6,396 bases of DNA, taken from an uncultured Alistipes sp. (GTDB taxonomy: Bacteria; Bacteroidota; Bacteroidia; Bacteroidales; Rikenellaceae). The position numbers were made by a program, and so were the translations under genes. Below, in pieces: positions 1 to 3,834 of the stretch; the stretch's first letter is position 1; each line of letters starts with the position of its first letter. The notes beneath the pieces were generated by a model. It was given only the letters and a program-made list of their open reading frames with translations, ran no database searches and was not told the DNA's origin. The stretch covers positions 1 to 6,396 of the forward strand of contig CAMWJM010000076.1 of assembly GCA_947174575.1 (NCBI GenBank). The letters run 5' to 3'.

Positions 1-167
1 CTATCTGAACGAAGGTTGTGGTAAGACCCGAACACAAATAAACAATACCCCACACTTGTAAAGGATATGCTGCGAACATACCGATACAAGCGATGAGTGT
101 TGTCGTTCTCCTTGTGTTCTTGAAAATTACCACATTTTCGTTCAAGGATGAAGCAAAACACTTTCAT
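1..167 (-). CDS. Possible partial hypothetical protein, cut by left edge
   Basis: Reading the minus strand from an ATG at 167-165, 55 codons stay open to the window edge. The peptide begins MKVFCFILERKCGNF and later contains a hydrophobic, aromatic stretch (GYCLFVFGSY). I do not recognise it and see no domain. By hand count the stretch is about 40% GC, against 60-65% in the genes to the right, and it uses A/T-ending codons (AAA, TTT, AAT, TGT) that are rarer there. If real, it could be the 5' end of an acquired gene transcribed leftward and divergently from the mscS-type gene; a possible leftward promoter lies at 260-267. It may equally be AT-rich noncoding DNA with a chance open frame. The short length and lack of homology keep confidence low. 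Confidence 0.25.
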   Translation of the reverse strand, partial: MKVFCFILERKCGNFQEHKENDNTHRLYRYVRSISFTSVGYCLFVFGSYHNLRSD

Positions 168-178
168 CTTCCCATATG

Positions 179-201
179 TCGTCCTCCGGTGCGGGGGACG
201 A
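179..201. repeat. Perfect inverted repeat (10-bp stem, 3-nt loop)
   Basis: TCGTCCTCCG (179-188) pairs with CGGGGGACGA (192-201) around the loop GTG, with a single T-G wobble. No T-run follows on either strand, so it is not a standard intrinsic terminator. It sits between the possible leftward promoter and the partial minus-strand frame, so in a leftward transcript it would form a 5' leader hairpin. Confidence 0.35.
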
Positions 202-259
202 GGCGAAGATACGAAAATATTTGCAATAAACGATACGCTCAAGCGGGGTATTGCGGCGG

Positions 260-267
260 CAAAGGTA
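260..267 (-). promoter_or_regulatory. Possible leftward -7 promoter element
   Basis: CAAAGGTA on the plus strand is TACCTTTG on the minus strand, an exact match to the Bacteroidota -7 consensus TAnnTTTG. A clear TTTG -33 box at 19-21 nt upstream is missing; only a T-rich stretch is found there. It would start a leftward transcript near 255, with a leader of about 90 nt before the partial minus-strand frame. Confidence 0.3.
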
Positions 268-439
268 GCGCAAAGCCTCTGAAAATCGTATTTTTTCTTT
301 TGCTATGTTCTGCGTATGTTGGCCGTTTCGACTTGTCGGGGCGGGGTGCAGAGCGGCTTCCGAAAGCGCCCGTACATCGCATGGCGAGCGGTGCGGATTG
401 CGGGGGCGGGGCGGTGTTCGCCGATTGTCGGTCGATTTT

Positions 440-470
440 TTTCGTGTTTTGCGGATTTTGTCTATTTTTG
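440..470 (+). promoter_or_regulatory. Candidate promoter of the mscS-DUF5606-nrnA cluster
   Basis: TATTTTTG at 463-470 matches the Bacteroidota -7 consensus TAnnTTTG exactly. An imperfect -33 box, TTTCG at 440-444, lies 18 nt upstream, slightly closer than the usual 19-21. The predicted transcript starts near 475, giving a leader of about 80 nt before the ATG at 555. No other rightward promoter of this quality is seen before the next two genes. Confidence 0.45.
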
Positions 471-554
471 CGATTCGGGAACGGTCGGCGCCGCGCGTGC
501 GGCGGGCCGCAACCCCGGGGACTCATTGCGAACACTTAAATAAACGAGATCGTT

Positions 555-1475
555 ATGTTGTGGAACTTTTTCGCCCAGGCGCTGCCCGTCGACGAGCCGC
601 TCATCCTGCCCGACAGCGTGCAGAAAGCCAACATCGCCCAGACCATCGACAAGGTGATCCATACGGACTACCGCCAGTTCTTCTCCGACATGCTGGGCGA
701 CATGGTGTGGATCGCACTGAAAATAGTGGTCGCGCTGGCGATCTATTTCATCGGTCGGTGGATCGTGCGGCGGTTGATCGCCCTGCTCGATCTGGCGTTC
801 GAGAAGCGCAAGGTCGACATCTCGCTGCGCTCGTTCATGCGCCACACCGTCAAGATCATCTTCACGGTCATCCTGATCCTCATCGTCGTGCAGACCCTGG
901 GCGTCAACGTCACCTCGATCATCGCCCTCTTCTCGGCTGCCACGCTGGCTATCGGTATGGCGTGGAGCGGCACGGCCCAGAACTTCGCCGGCGGCATCAT
1001 GATCTTGTTGATGAAACCCTACCGCGTCGGCGACTTCATCTCGGCACAGGGCCAGTCGGGCACCGTGCGCGACATCAAGCTGTTCTCCACGGTCATCACC
1101 ACGCCCGACAACCAGACGATCTTCGTCCCCAACAACTCCATCGCCACGGCTATCGTCGACAACTATTCGACCGCCGATCTGCGGCGCGTCGACTGGACGG
1201 TCGGCATCTCCTACGGCGACAGCATCGAGGCGGCCCGCAAGGCGCTGCTCGACATTCTGGCCGCCGACAGCCGCGTGCTCGCCGATCCCGCGCCGGTGGT
1301 GTGGGTCGCCGCACTGGCCGATTCGTCGGTCAACCTCACCGTCCGCGCGTGGGTGCGCAATGCCGATTACTGGAATGTCTTCTTCGAGAACAACGAGCGG
1401 TTCTACAACGAGCTGCCCCAGCACGGCATCAACTTCCCGTTCCCGCAGGTGGACGTACATATGAAGAAAGAATAA
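555..1475 (+). CDS. Small-conductance mechanosensitive channel, MscS family
   Basis: This 306-residue inner-membrane protein should form a heptameric channel that opens under membrane tension and releases osmolytes after hypo-osmotic shock. Predicted membrane segments are at about 49-70, 99-115 and 121-153, the MscS core of three helices. The third, pore-lining helix aligns residue for residue with E. coli MscS: LAIGMAWSGTAQNFAGG (131-147) against LAVGLALQGSLSNLAAG. By this alignment gate Leu105 is Leu131, gate Leu109 is Met135 and hinge Gly113 is Gly139. The beta domain starts at KPYRVGDFI (153-161) and carries the typical VPNNSI motif; an alpha/beta cytoplasmic domain follows to the C terminus. 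Length is close to E. coli MscS (286). The ATG at 555 follows an A/T-rich leader. The next gene starts 12 nt after the stop, suggesting co-transcription. The family is secure; the osmotic role is inferred from it. Confidence 0.93.
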   Translation: MLWNFFAQALPVDEPLILPDSVQKANIAQTIDKVIHTDYRQFFSDMLGDMVWIALKIVVALAIYFIGRWIVRRLIALLDLAFEKRKVDISLRSFMRHTVKIIFTVILILIVVQTLGVNVTSIIALFSAATLAIGMAWSGTAQNFAGGIMILLMKPYRVGDFISAQGQSGTVRDIKLFSTVITTPDNQTIFVPNNSIATAIVDNYSTADLRRVDWTVGISYGDSIEAARKALLDILAADSRVLADPAPVVWVAALADSSVNLTVRAWVRNADYWNVFFENNERFYNELPQHGINFPFPQVDVHMKKE

Positions 1476-1487
1476 TACGCTGAATCT

Positions 1488-1898
1488 ATGGAACTCAAGG
1501 AGATTCTGGCCATTTCGGGCCAGCCCGGACTGTTCAGGTACGTCGCGCAGTCGACGCGCGGCGTGATCGTCGAGTCGCTGCTCGACGGGCGGCGCAGCAA
1601 CGCTTCGGCTTCGTCGAAGGTGAGCGCCCTGACCGAAATTTCGATGTACACCGAGGGCGACGACATCCCGTTGGCCGAGGTCTTCACCCGCATCTACGCC
1701 CATACGGGCGGCAAGGAGGCCGTTTCGCACAAGGAGGCGCCCGAGAAGCTCAAGGCCGCGTTCGCCGAGGTGCTGCCCGAGTACGACCGCGATCGCGTGC
1801 ATGTCTCCGACATCAAGAAGTGCTTCGCGTGGTACAACACGCTCGTCGCTGCGGGCTTCACGGAGTTCAAGCTCCCCGAGGAGGCCGAAGAGAAGTAG
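1488..1898 (+). CDS. DUF5606 family protein
   Basis: This 136-residue soluble protein of unknown function matches my recollection of the Bacteroidota DUF5606 family: LKEILAISGQPGLF at 3-16, then a GVIVESLLDGRR segment at 25-36 and a SKVSALTEISMYT segment at 43-55. The second half (about 56-125) is helical in character and ends near DIKKCFAWYNTLVAAG, followed by an acidic tail (EEAEEK). There is no signal peptide, membrane segment or recognisable catalytic motif. It begins 12 nt after the channel gene and ends 90 nt before the DHH phosphoesterase, all on the same strand, so it is probably in their transcript. Family assignment is from memory of its N-terminal signature, not a search; I assign no function. 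Confidence 0.85.
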   Translation: MELKEILAISGQPGLFRYVAQSTRGVIVESLLDGRRSNASASSKVSALTEISMYTEGDDIPLAEVFTRIYAHTGGKEAVSHKEAPEKLKAAFAEVLPEYDRDRVHVSDIKKCFAWYNTLVAAGFTEFKLPEEAEEK

Positions 1899-1988
1899 CC
1901 GGCGCAGCTTCCGCAGAGCGTGCAGGCATCGTGGCGATGCGGCGCGCGGAGGCACGGTATTCGGAGTATCCACTTTATATCGTTATCG

Positions 1989-3044
1989 ATGAATCTTTCT
2001 GCCGAGCATGTCGAACGACTGCGGACGCTGATGATGCAGCCCCCGCAGCGGGTCGTGATCGTCGCCCACACCAACCCCGACGGCGATGCCGTGGGTTCGT
2101 CGCTGGCCTGGGCCGAGGCGTTGCGCAGCATGGGGCACAGCGTGACCTGCGTCGTGCCGAACAAATACCCCTATTTCCTCGACTGGATGTCGGGCATTGA
2201 GGAGATCGTGATCTTCAAGAACGACACCGAGGGCGTCGCCCTGAAGGCCGTCGCCGAGGCCGACATGATCTTCTGCCTGGACTTCAATTCGCTGTCGCGG
2301 CTGGAGATCTTGAGCGACACCATTGCCGCCAATACGTCGGCCCGGCGGGTGCTGATCGATCATCATCTGTCGCCCGCTCCGGGCTTCGATCTGGCGTTCT
2401 CGTATCCCGAGGCGTCGAGCACGTGTTACATCGTCTTCTGTTTGATCGAGGCGCTGTTCGGCGTGGAGTTCATCTCTACCTCCATGGCCGAGTCGCTCTA
2501 TGTGGGCATGATGACCGATACGGGCAATTTCGCCTACTCGAAACTCACGCCGGGGCTGTTCCGTGCCGTGGCGTCGCTCGTCGAGCGGGGCATCCGCATC
2601 CCCACGATCCACAACAACGTCTATAACTCCTACACCGAGGGCCGCGCCCGTCTGTTCGGCTATGCGATCGACCGCAAAATGCAGATCATCGAGGAGGGCA
2701 CGGTGGCCTACATGTCGCTCATGGAGCACGAGATGCGTCGCTTCCAGTTCCAGCAGGGCGACAGCGAGGGATTCGTGAACTATGCGCTCACGATCAAGAA
2801 GATGAAGGTGTCGGCCATCTTCCTCGCGCACCGCAAGTTCATCCGCGTGTCGCTGCGCTCGCGCGGCGATGTCGATGTCAACCTCTTCGCCCGCAAGTAC
2901 TTCAACGGCGGCGGCCACAAGAATGCTGCCGGAGGCAAGTCGTTCGTCTCCATGCAGGAAACGATCGACCACTTCGTCCGCTCCGTGCGCGAATTCGCCG
3001 AACAAGGGTATTTGGACAAGAAGGTGTCGAAAGTCGAAAACTGA
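1989..3044 (+). CDS. nrnA: DHH/DHHA1 phosphoesterase, NrnA type
   Basis: The 351-residue product has the full motif set of NrnA-type DHH phosphoesterases: AHTNPDGDAVGSS at 26-38, CLDFN at 96-100, LIDHH at 122-126 (the DHH signature) and TDTGNF at 176-181, which together supply the metal ligands. The C-terminal DHHA1 domain carries GGGHKNAAGG at 307-316, which binds the substrate. Characterised NrnA proteins degrade very short RNAs (nanoRNAs) and dephosphorylate pAp to AMP; both are expected here in the cytoplasm, though specificity cannot be read from sequence. I chose the ATG at 1989. An in-frame ATG at 1920 would add 23 residues rich in Arg, Cys and Trp, unlike the family, and translate across the gap to the previous gene, whereas 1989 follows an A/T-rich leader and puts the first motif at the usual distance. 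It is probably last in the cluster. Confidence 0.93.
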   Translation: MNLSAEHVERLRTLMMQPPQRVVIVAHTNPDGDAVGSSLAWAEALRSMGHSVTCVVPNKYPYFLDWMSGIEEIVIFKNDTEGVALKAVAEADMIFCLDFNSLSRLEILSDTIAANTSARRVLIDHHLSPAPGFDLAFSYPEASSTCYIVFCLIEALFGVEFISTSMAESLYVGMMTDTGNFAYSKLTPGLFRAVASLVERGIRIPTIHNNVYNSYTEGRARLFGYAIDRKMQIIEEGTVAYMSLMEHEMRRFQFQQGDSEGFVNYALTIKKMKVSAIFLAHRKFIRVSLRSRGDVDVNLFARKYFNGGGHKNAAGGKSFVSMQETIDHFVRSVREFAEQGYLDKKVSKVEN

Positions 3045-3052
3045 CTCTTCAG

Positions 3053-3070
3053 ACCCGCGATCGGCCGGGT
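3053..3070 (+). terminator. Weak stem-loop just after nrnA
   Basis: ACCCG (3053-3057) pairs with CGGGT (3066-3070) around an 8-nt loop, starting 9 nt after the nrnA stop. No T-run follows, so at most it contributes to 3' end stability or termination together with the stronger hairpin at 3137-3162. Confidence 0.2.
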
Positions 3071-3136
3071 TACGGCAGTTCCCCGTCGTCGGATGTCGGG
3101 GCGCCGATTCGGAGTACTCCCGAGTTCGTACGGTTT

Positions 3137-3162
3137 CGAAGCCCGCGCTTGCGCGGGCTTCG
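3137..3162 (+). terminator. Strong GC-rich hairpin, probable end of the mscS-nrnA transcript
   Basis: CGAAGCCCGCG (3137-3147) pairs perfectly with CGCGGGCTTCG (3152-3162) around the loop CTTG, an 11-bp stem, 92 nt after the nrnA stop. It is the strongest local hairpin between nrnA and the riboswitch. It lacks the following T-run of a classical intrinsic terminator, so it may instead protect the 3' end. An 8-bp tandem repeat, GGCATTCC twice, begins at its last base pair (3162-3177). Confidence 0.45.
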
Positions 3163-3324
3163 GCATTCCGGCATTCCGGTATGTTCGTTCGCCTTTCGGT
3201 TTACTCTCTTTTTCGAGTTCTGTCGGCGGCATCTTTTTCGCGCGCGTCGGGCGTTCTCCGGCGCTGTTCAAAACTTGTTCATTAAATTCCGCTCCTCGGC
3301 GGCGGTTTTGCCGGCGATTTTTCC
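3163..3324. other. Intergenic stretch between terminator hairpin and riboswitch promoter
   Basis: No believable gene or RNA is seen here. The sequence is pyrimidine-rich on the plus strand at 3180-3240, and contains the end of the GGCATTCC tandem repeat and an AT-rich patch at 3270-3290. Frames crossing it give peptides of low-complexity Arg/Phe/Ser composition. Confidence 0.4.
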
Positions 3325-3332
3325 TACTTTTG
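3325..3332 (+). promoter_or_regulatory. Candidate -7 promoter element for the riboswitch-nrdDG transcript
   Basis: TACTTTTG exactly matches the Bacteroidota -7 consensus TAnnTTTG. A TTTG exists at 3307-3310 but only 14 nt upstream, too close to be a normal -33 box (19-21). Transcription would begin at about 3336, just inside the first bases of the riboswitch P1 helix, which would still leave a 6-bp P1 (CGGCGA with TTGCCG). The position fits a promoter; the spacing problem limits confidence. Confidence 0.4.
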
Positions 3333-3515
3333 TTTCGGCGAGGTTCTCCGCCGGCGGCTGCCGGCACGAGATCAAAAGGGAACCCTGTGCGAATCAGGGA
3401 CTATGCCCGTAGCTGTAAGTTCCGTCGTGTGCTGCGCATTCTTGAGCCACTGTCCCCCGTCGCGGGGCGGGAAGGCGTGCAGCGGGAACGAGTCAGAAGA
3501 CCTGCCTTGCCGGAA
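3333..3515 (+). promoter_or_regulatory. Cobalamin (B12) riboswitch aptamer
   Basis: All conserved blocks of the cobalamin riboswitch family occur in order: AAAAGGGAA (3374-3382), the CCCTG/CAGGG stem around a TGCGAAT loop (3383-3399), GCCCGTAGCTGTAAG (3405-3419), GCCACTG (3446-3452), a CCCCG/CGGGG hairpin (3455-3467), GGGAAGG (3469-3475) and AGTCAGAAGACCTGCC (3491-3506). The last differs from the B12-box consensus AGTCAGGAGACCTGCC by one base. The closing P1 helix is TTTCGGCGA (3333-3341) with TTGCCGGAA (3507-3515), nine pairs including two wobbles. The RNA should bind adenosylcobalamin or a related cobalamin and lower expression of the downstream genes, here nrdD-nrdG. Family identity is seen directly; ligand subtype and sign of regulation are taken from the family. 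Confidence 0.95.
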
Positions 3516-3551
3516 TCGACCCGCATCTTCGGGGCCATAGGGTAGGGTCGA
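3516..3551 (+). promoter_or_regulatory. P13-like expression-platform hairpin of the B12 riboswitch
   Basis: TCGACCC (3516-3522) pairs perfectly with GGGTCGA (3545-3551), directly abutting P1. Its 22-nt loop contains CGGGG (3530-3534), which can pair over four bases with L5 of the aptamer (CCCG at 3406-3409, or alternatively GCCC at 3405-3408). A loop-loop contact between L5 and a hairpin just 3' of P1 is the known ligand-sensing step of cobalamin riboswitches. No T-run follows the stem and the nrdD start is far away, so how the contact controls expression is unclear. Confidence 0.55.
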
Positions 3552-3584
3552 AAACGATTACCGTAAAAATTTTGTGACCGACGT

Positions 3585-3602
3585 TTCCGGGTTTTCCCGG
3601 AA
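3585..3602 (+). repeat. Perfect hairpin in nrdD leader
   Basis: TTCCGGG (3585-3591) pairs with CCCGGAA (3596-3602) around a TTTT loop, 33 nt after the P13-like stem. No T-run follows (the next bases are GAAGAG), so it is not an obvious terminator. It could still be part of the switch or an RNA stability element. Confidence 0.45.
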
Positions 3603-3667
3603 GAAGAGTCGTCGTCCGTGTTGTTTACTTCGTTGTCGGTGGAGACAGCGGAAAGAGAGGGCGACTT

Positions 3668-3684
3668 TCCTGCTCCTTGCAGGA
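3668..3684 (+). repeat. Small hairpin in nrdD leader
   Basis: TCCTGC (3668-3673) pairs with GCAGGA (3679-3684) around a 5-nt loop. It is modest in size and could be coincidental. Confidence 0.25.
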
Positions 3685-3746
3685 CATGGCTCGCTTGCGG
3701 TGGCTCTGTTGCGGCAATGGCCGTAGTTTGCGGGGCACGCGCTTTT

Positions 3747-3782
3747 TGCGGGCCTCCGCGGGGGAGGGGGCTGCGGCCCGCA
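3747..3782 (+). repeat. Strong GC-rich stem-loop in nrdD leader
   Basis: TGCGGGCC (3747-3754) pairs with GGCCCGCA (3775-3782). The 20-nt loop holds an alternative stem, CCTCC (3753-3757) with GGAGG (3763-3767), that would compete with the outer one. It ends 52 nt before the nrdD ATG. No T-run follows. Mutually exclusive stems here could be regulatory, but GC-rich noncoding DNA also produces such pairs by chance. Confidence 0.35.
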
Positions 3783-3834
3783 CGGCTCGAAAGACCGTCG
3801 TGACGATACGAAACTATATAATATAGCTATTTTT

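Larger units (their letters stand above)
168..554. other. Intergenic region upstream of the MscS-type gene
   Basis: No reading frame here has believable protein composition. Overlapping frames on both strands give only arginine-, cysteine- and proline-rich peptides typical of GC-rich noncoding DNA. What can be supported is the hairpin at 179-201, a possible leftward -7 box at 260-267, a T-rich patch at about 290-304, and a rightward promoter candidate at 463-470. The last bases before the gene (about 536-554) turn A/T-rich, as is usual before Bacteroidota start codons. Confidence 0.5.
3552..3834 (+). other. Long hairpin-rich leader between B12 riboswitch and nrdD
   Basis: This 283-nt stretch lies between the riboswitch platform and the nrdD start. 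Three perfect hairpins are listed separately (3585-3602, 3668-3684, 3747-3782). A T5 run at 3743-3747 has no strong hairpin in front of it. The only frame of note on the plus strand (ATG at 3618, 61 codons) gives an unconvincing peptide. The last 25 nt become very A/T-rich, including the weak palindrome CTATATAATATAG (3814-3826), a typical Bacteroidota translation-start leader. Confidence 0.5.

Noticed and set aside
93..539. Plus-strand open frame of 148 codons before the mscS-type gene
   Set aside because: The peptide is Arg/Cys/Gly-rich with no domain, runs through the candidate promoter of the next gene, and looks like a chance frame.
462..1973. Long minus-strand frame (503 codons) opposite the mscS and DUF5606 genes
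   Set aside because: Shadow of GC-rich plus-strand codons; the product is dominated by Asp, Arg, Gly and His, with no domain, and the plus-strand genes have clear family motifs.
1920..1988. Upstream in-frame ATG extending the DHH phosphoesterase by 23 residues
   Set aside because: The extension is Arg/Trp/Cys-rich, unlike the family, while the ATG at 1989 follows an A/T-rich leader and gives the normal N terminus.
3045..3332. Searched for a tRNA or small RNA gene between nrnA and the riboswitch
   Set aside because: No cloverleaf, T-loop consensus or CCA end, and hairpins there are isolated.
3720..3747. T5 run at 3743-3747 considered as the terminator of the B12 riboswitch
   Set aside because: No stable hairpin ends just before the T-run; only 3-4 bp pairings could be found.
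3618..3803. 61-codon frame between the riboswitch and nrdD, considered as a regulated leader gene
   Set aside because: Composition (Cys, Arg, Gly, Pro runs at the end) and absence of any motif suggest chance; it also spans the strong hairpin at 3747-3782. Only ribosome profiling would reopen it.
3814..3834. CTATATAATATAG palindrome followed by T5 considered as an intrinsic terminator
   Set aside because: The stem is only five A/T-rich pairs and sits directly before the nrdD start codon; it is better read as an A/T-rich translation-start leader.
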